A stretch of DNA of 22,596 nucleotides, taken from NCBI GenBank assembly GCA_011800805.1, contig MPNW01001888.1, forward strand, positions 6,388-28,983, read 5' to 3'. Positions 8,501 through 14,964 of this stretch are shown here, in pieces. The stretch comes from Hirudo medicinalis. Lineage: Eukaryota > Annelida > Clitellata > Hirudinida > Hirudinidae. Positions within the stretch are counted from its first letter, which is position 1. Every line of letters starts with the position of its first letter. A program made the position numbers and the translations under genes. Below the pieces are notes generated by a model. That model did no database searches. It was given only the letters and a program-made list of their open reading frames with translations, and was not told the origin of the DNA.

Positions 8501-11500
8501 TTCCGAAGCCTGGAAAACCCAAATCACGATGCTGCATTCGTCGACAAGGTGAACGTCATAAAGGTCAAAGTTGAAACCTTCCAGAGGTTTGACCCTGAAC
8601 TCATCTTGTTTAAGAGGAGAGCCAGAATCGTCAAGAGGAGAGTCTTGGATGATGCTGTGGTCTTGTCCTTCAAGTTCTTGTCAGATTTCAAGGCAGGGAG
8701 AGTTGCTGACGATGGACATTTTGAGGAGATGTTCTCTGAAATTGATGAATATGTGAACATAGCAGTCATGAGGCTCGTGAGTGGATTGGTCATGTATTCC
8801 AGGCTGAACCTCAAGACGTACTTTGAAAGCAAAAAGTGGGTCGACTAGTCTGCTATGTTTTGGCGCCAATCACTGCAGTTACTTCAATCAATTCAATCAC
8901 TTCAATCAATTCAATCACTTCAATCAATTCAATTAGTTCCAAAGTCGTGGCTTTTTCCAGGGATGACGTGACACTTGGAAATTTGTCGAGCGTCAGGAAA
9001 GACATCGAAAGTCGTCTGCTTCCAGGACTTCTGAGAAGGTGTCAACAAGTGCTGAGCCGCGGGTTGACCGAGGTTATCTCGGACAAGATTCTGCTTGAAG
9101 ATTCCATGTTCGGGGTGGTTTACGTCCAATTGTTACTCCATCATGCCCTCCTTCGCATGCACGTGAACCTCACCCAGGCCGAGTACAGCGACCTTGAGGG
9201 GAAGGTCAAAGGTGAGAGGGGTCAGCAGATGGGCGGATCGCCGACTTTGAGCTACCGGCTCAAGGTCTTCATCAAGGACTTCCTGATCGACATAAACAAG
9301 GGTGTTTGTTTCGATACAAAGTTTGTATCGAGGCTGGAATCTTTGGGCCTTGACTACATCAACAACGTGGGTTTGTATATCTTTGGAAAAACATCTTTTT
9401 GTATGAAAACATCCTGCCATGCAATTGAAAACCCTTTCGTTTAAGATTCTCCTTGCAACCAGCACGGAAGTCTGAAACAAAAGGAGGTGATGTTACACCT
9501 CAGTGGAGATTACTTGATGAGGAAGGTCTTCAGAAACATTCTCCTGGAGAAACTGTCGGAAGATGGAGTCGACGCGAGCACTCCAGGTAGGCAGGGATGG
9601 ATGAGTACCTGGTAAGGGTAGCATTCGTTCAACAATTCATCGAACGTTCAAGACATTAGCAGAGAAGATGACGACCCCCTCGAAATTGATGAAGACGACG
9701 CACACCTGACCAACTACCTGGATGAAGTGATGACGTCGATCGATGCCCGTGACATGCTGACGACGATGTGGCCAGCTTTTACGAAAGCAGCTTCGAAGTT
9801 TAGAACAGTTTTTTTGTTGTTTTGTATTTCAGATAAGCAAATAAAAATACATTTTGACGGAAGTTATTTTTTAATAATTTCGCCCACTCCTCACCCCTCC
9901 TCACTCTTCATCCCTCACTCCTCCTCACTCTTCACCCCTCACTCTTCACCCCTCACTCTTCATCCCTCACTCTTCATCCCTCACTCCTCACCCCTCCTCA
10001 CTCTTCACCCCTCACTCCTCCTCACTCTTCACCCCTCCTCATTCTTCATCCCTCACTCCTCACCCCTCCTCACTCCTCACCACTCAATCCTCACTCCTAA
10101 ATTGCAGTGTCATTTTTAAGGTGCTCGAGGGAAGCATTTGAAAGGTTCGACACGAACATGGCAGTGCTGGGTTTGAGCCATTTTGAAAGACTTCAAAAGA
10201 GCCTCTTTTCAGAAAATTCACTTTTTGACGACGACGACGACGATGATGATGATTGCGGACTCAGGTCTAACCCCAGGCTCCCGAAAGAGGGGGACGACGT
10301 TCCCCCTAGCCCGAGGCGTCCTCCAACGCGCGGGAAAAACGCCCTTTGGTCCAACCTGTCTGCCAAGGGAGGTGGTGATTGTAGGGAATGTCACAGGTGG
10401 AAGAGATTGTCACGCATGCACATGGACATGCTCCACTCATTGGTGGCCGAACTGGAAGAAGGAGTACTCCATGAGGCCTCCCTCTCCGTGTCACGCGATC
10501 TTATCAGGGACCTGGTAAGGACTGATGAGTACCACCTTCTCGAACATCGTAGGGTGGGTGGACTGAACCTGTCGGTAGGCGAAAATGGAGACGGTCAGAT
10601 CGGGAGGAGTCTGTTTGGGGAGATAAACCCGAGTCCTGCCCAAGTGGGTTGGGAGTTGTTGGGTGGTCTACCGATGCTCTGATCGTGTGACGTAATAAGT
10701 TCTAACTTTAATAAAACAAAAATACATAAATTATTTACAAAAACCAGTTTGTAACGTCCACACTTGGAGACATTTGAGCTTGCAAGCAGGTATCCTAAGC
10801 CAGGTTGACCCGATGAACCTGTCCGTTACCTGGACGGGTGTGAGGGCTCAGGCGATTTACCTGCGATTTACCTGTGATTTACCTGTTTCGATGAAACGAA
10901 AGAAATCTTACAAATCGTAGGAGGGGCGTATAAATACAAATGTAGTTCATTTATGTAGCGCCACGTGCATAGCGTCCGAGGCGCTTTTTGTTAGCCATTT
11001 ATATAGCGCTTATTCCCGAGGCGCTTGGGGCAGTGCAGGCTGGGTTTCGAACACGATACCTTACGACTGCTGCCGTATGCAGGAAGGCAACCCATTCGAC
11101 CTGCACGTGATGACTACATTAGCATAATTAATGGAGAATTAGCATAAGTAATGATAAATTAGCATAACTAATGACAAATTAGCATAATTAATGGAGAATT
11201 AGCATAATTATGCAAATAACAATTGTCGGATGATTTGGCTAGTTGTCTCCGATCATTCATCCGATCATAGATCTTTTCATTCCCAGGAAAATGACTCGAA
11301 CGACCAGCTCGGTCTCGATCCTGACTCGAGTCCTCGGATCGGAGGAGGTGGATGTGGATGTTCGTGGCAACCTTTGTTGGAATTACTCTTAGTGTTCTTT
11401 TTTTAAATTTTAATTTATTTTAATTATTTGAGTCATGGTTGTTGGTGTTCTTAGGGGAGGCCGTAGTATCGTGCAGTCTCGGTCTTGTACCTCGTTTCGT

Positions 11501-11599
11501 GCGGCCTCGGTCTTGTGCCTCGTTTGATCGAGATTAAACTAGGATTATTGTTATTATTATTTATTATTATTATTATTATTATTGTTATTATTGTTATTA

Positions 11600-11634
<35 letters not shown>

Positions 11635-14600
11635 CATCATCATTATTATTATTATTATTATTACCACTACTCAACCATAATAAATAATATTCCAAAATCT
11701 TTTTTTTTACCAGGCCGTATTCGACTGCGTGGTAAACTCCTTGAAGAATGTATTCAACATCATGGTGGTCTNCAACAACACATGCAACAACACAAACAAC
11801 AACACATACAACAACAGATACAAGAGCACGAACAACAACACGAACAACAACACATACAACAACACAAACAACAATACAAACAACAACAACAACAACAATG
11901 ACGACGACCTCATTCATTTTCCCGATTCATCCTCCGAAGAAGCCACCATCGTGAACGAAGAAGAGGAGGAAGAAGAAGACGATGGTGCCAACCTCGATGA
12001 TGATGACGACGACGATGACGATGGCGGATGTGGTGACGATAACTTTAACGATTGCAATGCCACTCCTGGAATGGCACAGCCGCTCCTGGGGTTCGCATTC
12101 AGAGCGGGTACAAGTCGAGGTAGGAGATTGCCTGAGATGGAGCAGAGGGACCTGATGGAAGCATCGAAAGGATTCCTCAAGGGAGTCACTGGTGTCGGTG
12201 AGAGTGGTGACAACAGGACACCTCAACTTTCTCCGAGGTCACTCAAACCGTCGATGCTCGGGGACGGCTTGGCCACCCCGCCGAAACCCCATGGGGATAG
12301 TCCGAGAATGTCGGGCAGAGGACGCATCATTATCAGGGACGGCCTTGGAAGTCCGTCTGATCTTTCCACTGGCTCTCTTAAGCCACCTCCCCTAGTGAAA
12401 GTTCAGTTTGATAACATTGACTCAGTCAGCTCGTCAGGGTCTCGCGGTACGCTGGGTCGGGGTATAAAGGTCGACAACCGGTCGGATTGGTCCACGATTA
12501 ACCCCAACGAATTGAGTAGATTTCAGTTAGGGTTCTTGATGGGGACCGACAAAGAGAAAGAACCACTGGTCGAGAGCGCCGGAGATTCCCTCGGCAACGT
12601 ACCCCCTCTTCTGTCTGAAACTCAGATCAAGAAGTTGATGAGACTCACCCTTATGGAAGAGACTGGGGAGCGCCTCAGTACCCCGACGAATTCAAGTCGT
12701 TTCGAAGATAAGGATTTTAAAACTGAACCAGATTTGGAAAAGGTCGGACAAAAAAGGCCAAAGAACCTCAAGTCTTGCCAACACTGGGCAGCAGAATATT
12801 ACAACACCGACATCACAAAGGTTCCCCCGAAAGTATCTTCAGCCCGAGGTTCCACGCTCTACAGGGAGAGGAAGAACACCCTGGCAGACGTTGGGATTGC
12901 ACTGGCAAGGATGCGAACCTATTTGGGCTCTGTGGGGGATTCGGCCATCCAGAAACCGAAGATTTCCAACCTCGTCACGCCAGGTTTTCTACTGCCAAGC
13001 CCTAGGAACACCAAGGGGGAGTTAGTGAGGTGGCCCTTGGCTTTGAGGGTTTTGCTGGGCTGGTTTTTATGGGGATAATTGAACATTTGAGGATCTACAA
13101 AAATTATTTATTACTCTCTGAGGTTGCGTAACTTATGAATTCGTTCGCTTGAAATTGAAATATTTTTTCTTCTTTTTTTTTTAGTTGTGAGTTGCAGAGA
13201 TACGAAGAGCACGAGGATGTCGTATGCCCGAGAAGGATGACTCCTCCTCCTCCTCCAATGACTACCTGGTGATGATTGTTGCTGAAACATTTCCATGTTT
13301 TGAGAATGACATTCATCGTCACCATCATCATCACTATCATCACCATCGTCGTCGTCATCATCATCATCATCATCACCACCACCATCATCACCATCATCAT
13401 CACCATCATCGTCATCACCATCATCATCATCATCACTATCATAATCATCATCATCACTATCATAATCAGCCTCTGAGAATTATCAACACTTATCATTTAA
13501 TCGACATTAATTCCACCACAAAATAAACATCAGTGAAGAAAAAATCCAGTTGGAGAAAGGACTCGAAGAGTCAGCGGCCCCTCAGAAAACCAGGCCTCAG
13601 TTTCCACCGGGGACCACAAAAGCCCAAAGCTCAAAGCCCAGCCCCGAGGCCATCGTCAGGGAAGAGGAAACCATCAAAGCCAGCACTAAAACGGACCCAA
13701 GAGGGCTTGGAGTCGAGGCGGTTGTCGATGAAAGGGCTTGCCCCGATCCATCTTCTCCCTTGGCAGACTTGGCCAGGGGGTCTGTAAAGGGTTTGAAGTA
13801 CAGCAGAAGTTCCAACAATGCTTCTGAAGAGAGGCGGATAATCCCAAGCGATAGCGACCGGGAAGGAGGCAGGTTGGACGACAATTTCGGGCGTGATTAT
13901 GATGATGATGATGAGGAGGAGGAGGATGAGGATGAAAATTATCGACCCCCTCCTAAGGACCGGGGACGGACGACCCCGGGCGATGCCAATCGTTTTACGT
14001 GCTTCAAGCACATGTCGCTCTTGATCTTGCTACTCCTTAGCTGTGCGCTCATCTGCGGTGGTCTGGTCTTGGGTACCGAGCTCGGAGACCACGCTGCCAA
14101 GATATGCATCATGGACTTGATGGTCTCCCTCGGCTTCCATTGCTTTGTACTTGAAGTTTTGAAGGTCTTGATGATGTCTTACTATTTCACTGCCTGTAAT
14201 GGGAGGACCATACTGTAGGTGCCCCCAAGGTCGGTAATTGAGGGTGCCTATAAAGGGAGGACCATATTGTAGGTGTCCCCTAAGGTCGGTAATTGAGGGT
14301 TGCTTTCTGACGAAGGGGATGTAAGGCCTCATCGAGTACTGAGTGGTGGCTGCAATCAGGAACTCTAAAGGCTCATTGGACATGCAATAGTTTGTTGTTG
14401 GTTTTTTTTTTTTTTTAGTTCATGGGATTCATTGCTCGATCTGACGACAGGTTTCAGAGTTCTAATTGGAATTAATTACTACTTGAGGTTGTGATTATCT
14501 CGAAAATAAAATAATTTCTCATTTAAACATTAGAAAAATATCTTTTTTTAAAAAAATGTTTTTAAGTTTTTCAAGTTTTTTGCCTTTTTTTGGAAACGAG

Positions 14601-14964
14601 AGATTATTGCATCTCAGCTCGATGGCATGGACACGTCAGAAACTCTTTAAGGAACGAAAATATGCTGCACGATATTTTTGGAAATGACCTTCGCTAAGGG
14701 GGCGAAATCCGGTTCCCTGTCAGATGGCCGCGCATGATGGATGACCCCTGCCGAGGCCCGGTCATCCATCTCCAGCCACCCTGGGTCGTGAATTAGAAGA
14801 GCGATGGACTGTCATTAGTGGCGGAGGAATTTGTTGTCGTCGGTTTGGCCGACGATGTCGTGACAATCTCTTCAAAAACTCCAAAAAATATTGGAAGTCT
14901 TTCCTCTTGGAAATGCTCCAAGCTGAACTAAGTCGGGCTAACGGACTTTTTTTTTTATCTGGAG
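3413..14964 (+). CDS. polycystin-1-like (PKD1/PKD1L/PKDREJ family) membrane protein, 16 internal exons, both ends missing
   Basis: Gene-level entry. Exons joined by splice signals and matching phase: 3413-3568, 3748-3820, 3986-4138, 4725-4788, 5232-5366, 5658-5868, 6307-6467, 7360-8835, 8961-9366, 9463-9586, 9653-9797, 10121-10514, 11714-13024, 13198-13268, 13534-14195, 14776-14964 (5731 nt). Seen: TM1, then a PLAT/LH2 domain, then an HLWL motif and TM2, TM3, a loop of about 1300 residues, and a TM4-TM5 hairpin ending EVLKVLMMSYYF. Known of the family: polycystin-1 proteins have this order, with a GAIN/GPS ectodomain before TM1 and a channel-like half after TM5; human PKD1 has a comparable LKVL hairpin. 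Inferred: a divergent member, acting in the plasma or ciliary membrane. The ectodomain and channel half lie outside the window, in unseen exons, or are absent. Weakest junctions: TM2 to TM3 and 9797 to 10121. Family call is good; the paralogue is not assigned. Confidence 0.8.
3631..3704. repeat. 32-bp tandem repeat
   Basis: tgattgtatctctgtattgt and the following 12 bases occur twice in tandem plus a partial third copy, inside the intron between TM1 and PLAT. Confidence 0.9.
3748..3820 (+). CDS. polycystin-like exon: start of PLAT/LH2 domain
   Basis: Phase 0 start after ttgtttgcatgttag, phase 1 end at GAAG|GTTAAA. The translation contains GHRYLVRIDSGGKE, which fits the first beta strand of PLAT domains (consensus Y.v.i.TG.....G). 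In the reading frame of the TM1 exon it follows the SKKM membrane border by about ten residues, the usual spacing in polycystin-1 proteins, where this lipid- and protein-binding domain sits in the first intracellular loop. Confidence 0.7.
3986..4138 (+). CDS. polycystin-like exon: middle of PLAT domain
   Basis: Phase 1 start after aatattttcag; phase 1 end at AGCTCTG|GTCTGA, a weak donor. Residues include KIALSGSLRSAKPF (the strand V.l.LfGs.G.s) and RRLFKTRNKEHFLVTSS, close to the PLAT signature of a basic RRLF, a charged turn and a hydrophobic FLLT strand. The donor was chosen because it is the one that joins in frame to the SLG motif of the next exon; the open frame runs on to 4227 but loses PLAT character. 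Confidence 0.7.
4326..4495. repeat. GTT/GCT microsatellite with an n
   Basis: Interrupted (gtt)n with gct units, within the PLAT intron 4139-4724; n at 4487 marks unresolved length. A second GTT array lies at 4616-4690, just before the next acceptor. Confidence 0.9.
4725..4788 (+). CDS. polycystin-like exon: PLAT strand with SLG motif
   Basis: A 64-nt exon, too short for most ORF callers. Acceptor gcttcctgaacag, phase 1; donor TTCTG|GTCTGT, phase 2. It encodes SLGELESVTVELVSFCQDEF and the first two bases of Trp. SLG.L..V.V matches the SLGpL..i.iwhD strand of PLAT domains, but the usual WHDN turn is replaced by a sequence around SFCQDEF. Joined to the next exon it gives FWYIKN, the counterpart of the family's SWYLk.v.V. 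Confidence 0.65.
4825..4878. repeat. GAT/GGT microsatellite
   Basis: gatgatggtgat units inside intron 4789-5231. Confidence 0.9.
4965..5112. repeat. AT-rich degenerate array of agcataaattaaca units
   Basis: Roughly 21-bp degenerate units (atcagcataaattaacata) within intron 4789-5231. Sister arrays are at 6050-6215 and 11110-11215. Confidence 0.75.
5232..5366 (+). CDS. polycystin-like exon: end of PLAT domain
   Basis: Phase 2 start after gacgtcaaag, phase 2 end at TGGAG|GTAGTG. The peptide YIKNMVVVDMESNDCWFVSC is a clear match to the C-terminal PLAT strands (Y[LI]k.vvV.Dl.....w.F.C), followed by about 25 residues with TSPIMYCVKETFPV, the usual exit from the domain. This is the strongest single PLAT exon. 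The intron after it is mostly a GAT array. Confidence 0.75.
5456..5647. repeat. GAT/GAC microsatellite filling an intron
   Basis: About 190 bp of gat, gac and ggt units make up most of the intron 5367-5657 and end ten bases before the acceptor. Confidence 0.9.
5658..5868 (+). CDS. polycystin-like exon: HLWL motif and TM2
   Basis: Phase 2 start after gcatctccaag. It encodes AKKCLREFHLWLAPLTSSV, matching the amphipathic r.HLWLSvf segment before TM2 in polycystin-1 proteins, then SLGLFLLFMSALFFFEVVV as TM2. The start lies directly against the GAT array and has no real pyrimidine tract. The end is uncertain: GAG|GTCGGT at 5868 keeps phase 0 into the TM3 exon, but CTG|GTTCGC upstream would do so too. 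If 5868 is right the outside loop is short, about 20 residues. Confidence 0.65.
6050..6215. repeat. AT-rich array of aattaacatact units
   Basis: Tandem 12-13 bp units (aattaacatact/aattaacatatc) preceded by aattagcataaattagcat words, in the intron between TM2 and TM3 exons. Confidence 0.85.
6307..6467 (+). CDS. polycystin-like exon: TM3 and basic juxtamembrane segment
   Basis: Phase 0 start after gaccacctcaccag, phase 2 end at GAGG|GTGAGA. It encodes VFSLVLLLLFFFLLVSTLQ and VLLWW, then TTFNSR and a strongly basic tail. This fits TM3 with the cytosolic side last. An alternative acceptor at 6363 (cactccag, same frame) would turn the leucine/phenylalanine codons into polypyrimidine tract and shorten the membrane segment, so the first 19 codons are less certain than the rest. 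Confidence 0.65.
6478..6930. repeat. TGAT-based minisatellite with about 100-bp higher-order units
   Basis: gattgattgaatggttggtt, gaatgaatggattgatttgt and gatggaaggagggatgga recur about five times in the same order. The minus-strand open frame across it (Asn-Gln-Ser-Ile repeats) is a by-product. Confidence 0.9.
7018..7095. repeat. attaatt heptamer array
   Basis: About eight copies of a 7-bp attaatt unit. Confidence 0.9.
7155..7345. repeat. gaattataaaagtgaattgt minisatellite
   Basis: About ten degenerate 18-20 bp units running almost to the acceptor of the large loop exon at 7360, which therefore lacks a pyrimidine tract. Confidence 0.85.
7360..8835 (+). CDS. polycystin-like exon: first part of the giant cytoplasmic loop (492 codons)
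   Basis: The longest exon here. Phase 2 start after ctccaaaag, phase 2 end at AAAAA|GTGGGT. It opens with a basic stretch (ERRRYKHEPLLRSS), followed by about 170 residues that look disordered and acidic to polar. From about residue 205 it becomes helix-rich (ILSLSVSMTTRIVGLYFREQ and onward), interrupted by an SR/SP linker (RSPSRVGSPTNRSRSG), then resumes with alternating hydrophobic and charged residues to the end. I recognise no family. It is placed in the polycystin gene because phases match on both sides and no start methionine or promoter is evident. Codon use looks normal and the frame is open for nearly 1.5 kb, so coding status is strong. Confidence 0.8.
8874..8940. repeat. ttcaatcaattcaatcac array in a short intron
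   Basis: Three to four 18-bp units inside the 125-nt intron 8836-8960. The open frame across it (SINSITSINS) is taken as intronic because splicing around it keeps the frame. Confidence 0.8.
8961..9366 (+). CDS. polycystin-like exon: helical loop region, second part
   Basis: Phase 2 start after the good acceptor ggctttttccag, phase 0 end at AACAAC|GTGGGT. It continues the helical region: LGNLSSVRKDIESRLLPGLL, then a long hydrophobic/charged helix around VYVQLLLHHALLRMHVNL, then RLKVFIKDFLIDIN. The intron before it (8836-8960) is largely a tandem repeat of ttcaatcaattcaatcac. No family recognised. Confidence 0.75.
9463..9586 (+). CDS. polycystin-like exon: helical loop region, third part
   Basis: Phase 0 start after ttctccttgcaaccag, phase 1 end at CTCCAG|GTAGGC. 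It encodes HGSLKQKEVMLHLSGDYLMR followed by KVFRNILLEKLSEDG, again helix-like. A second, stronger-looking donor (CCTG|GTAAGG at 9610) lies 24 nt downstream, but using it would meet a stop in the next exon, so the upstream donor was chosen. Confidence 0.65.
9653..9797 (+). CDS. polycystin-like exon: acidic linker and helix
   Basis: Phase 1 start after cgaacgttcaag. It encodes an acidic linker (ISREDDDPLEIDEDD) and a helix with YLDEVMTSIDARDML and TMWPAFTKAASK. The 3' end is uncertain. GT at 9798 (phase 2) pairs with an acceptor ending at 10120; GT at 9824 (phase 1) pairs with the better acceptor ending at 10107. Both keep the frame and differ by an insert of about 13 residues, so both may be used. 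Confidence 0.6.
9885..10092. repeat. CT-rich minisatellite before an acceptor
   Basis: Units such as cctcactcttcacccctcac repeat for about 200 bp, all pyrimidine-rich on the plus strand, ending 15 bases before attgcag at 10107. Confidence 0.9.
10121..10514 (+). CDS. polycystin-like exon: loop with Asp run and helices
   Basis: Alternative acceptors at 10107 (attgcag) and 10120 (tttttaag) pair with the two donors of the previous exon. The end is a strong donor CCTG|GTAAGG, phase 0. It encodes SREAFERFDTNMAVLGLSHF, a run of nine Asp from GAC/GAT repeats, a Pro/Arg-rich patch (PPSPRRPPTRGK), a CRECHRWKR motif, and helices ending SVSRDLIRDL. CRECH has too few ligands to call a zinc site. Confidence 0.7.
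10515..10715 (+). other. possible alternative last exon with intronic poly(A) signal
   Basis: If the donor at 10515 is skipped, the frame stays open for 55 more codons (RTDEYHLLEHRRVGG and so on) to TGA at 10680-10682. AATAAA follows at 10710-10715, 27 nt after the stop. This would give a truncated polycystin isoform ending inside the loop. It could also be chance, since the sequence is ordinary intron start. Confidence 0.3.
10940..11102 (-). mobile_element. tRNA-related SINE fragment with duplicated tail
   Basis: On the minus strand the region reads a B-box-like GTGTTCGAAACCC, then GCGCCTCGGGAATAAGCGCT and ATATAAATGG. The tail GCGCCTCGG...GCGCTACATAAATG is then repeated once more. B-box plus a GCGCTATATAAATG tail suits a tRNA-derived SINE. 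Inserted in the intron 10515-11713. The 5' (A-box) end is not defined. Confidence 0.5.
11108..11215. repeat. AT-rich array of attagcataattaatggaga units
   Basis: About five units of 20-22 bp containing attagcataa. Together with the SINE fragment and a TTA array it fills most of the 1.2-kb intron 10515-11713; no exon was seen between. Confidence 0.85.
11545..11665. repeat. TTA microsatellite
   Basis: (tta)n with short cat and gtt interruptions, ending about 50 bases before the acceptor at 11713. Confidence 0.9.
11714..13024 (+). CDS. polycystin-like exon: Asn/Thr tract, acidic tract and disordered loop (437 codons)
   Basis: Excellent acceptor (tttttttttaccag), phase 0 start; donor GGGAGTTA|GTGAGG, phase 0, moderate. 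It starts with a helix (AVFDCVVNSLKNVFNIMVV) that continues the preceding exon. Next come about 45 residues of Asn with Thr, Tyr and Lys from an aacaacaca array, an acidic stretch with nine Asp, and about 330 residues rich in Ser, Pro, Gly and Arg (SPRSLKP, ATPPKPHGDSPRMSGRGR, LSRFQLGFLMGTDKEKEP). An n at 11772 lies just before the Asn tract, so the true tract length, and strictly the frame across it, are open. The exon is confirmed by the long frame and matching phases. Confidence 0.75.
11772..11898 (+). repeat. coding AAC/ACA microsatellite (Asn/Thr tract)
   Basis: aacaacaca and related units inside the exon 11714-13024, in frame as Asn and Thr. It starts at the n at 11772. Confidence 0.85.
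13198..13268 (+). CDS. polycystin-like short exon, Pro-rich
   Basis: A 71-nt exon: acceptor gtgagttgcag after a long T run, donor CCTG|GTGATG. With phase 0 in and phase 2 out it encodes RYEEHEDVVCPRRMTPPPPP and MTT, then splits a Cys codon with the next exon. One alternative frame is also open (giving DDSSSSSNDYL) but does not match the phases of its neighbours. Its intron on the 3' side is a CAT/CAC array. Confidence 0.5.
13315..13475. repeat. CAT/CAC microsatellite
   Basis: Trinucleotide array filling most of the intron 13269-13533. Confidence 0.9.
13534..14195 (+). CDS. polycystin-like exon: end of loop and TM4-TM5 hairpin
   Basis: Phase 2 start after aaataaacatcag, phase 1 end at ACTGCCT|GTAATG. 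The first 155 residues are charged and disordered with an acidic run (YDDDDEEEEEDEDENY). Then come HMSLLILLLLSCALICGGLV (TM4), a short outside turn GTELGDHAAK, and DLMVSLGFHCFVLEVLKVLM ending in SYYF (TM5). The pairing of a short turn with an E.LKVL...YF end is the hallmark of this hairpin in polycystin-1 proteins (EPLKVLLEALYF in human PKD1, from memory). A second donor, ACT|GTAGGT at 14215, lies 19 nt downstream. The open frame ends at a TAG at 14216. Confidence 0.75.
14201..14306. repeat. 54-bp tandem duplication
   Basis: gggaggaccatactgtaggt at 14201 recurs at 14255 as gggaggaccatattgtaggt, and both copies continue with a ccccnaaggtcggtaattga stretch. It begins five bases after the donor at 14195. 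Confidence 0.9.
14776..14964 (+). CDS. polycystin-like exon after TM5, Cys/Arg-rich cytoplasmic segment
   Basis: Phase 1 start after cggtcatccatctccag and phase 1 end at a strong donor TCTGGAG|GTAAGG; the start phase matches the donor at 14195. It encodes TLGRELEERWTVISGGG, a basic patch ICCRRFGRRCRDN, and a helix KKYWKSFLLEMLQAELSRAN. Position just inside the membrane after TM5 suits a basic, helical segment leading to TM6. No clear homology, so the evidence is open frame, phase and splice sites. No convincing next exon was found before the synaptotagmin gene. Confidence 0.55.

Noticed and set aside
9610..9616. strong donor CCTG|GTAAGG as the end of the exon starting at 9463
   Set aside because: Its phase leads to an immediate stop in the next exon, while the donor at 9587 keeps the frame.
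10985..11100. functional tRNA gene on the minus strand
   Set aside because: A B-box-like word is present but no cloverleaf with acceptor pairing or anticodon arm could be built; better explained as a SINE fragment.
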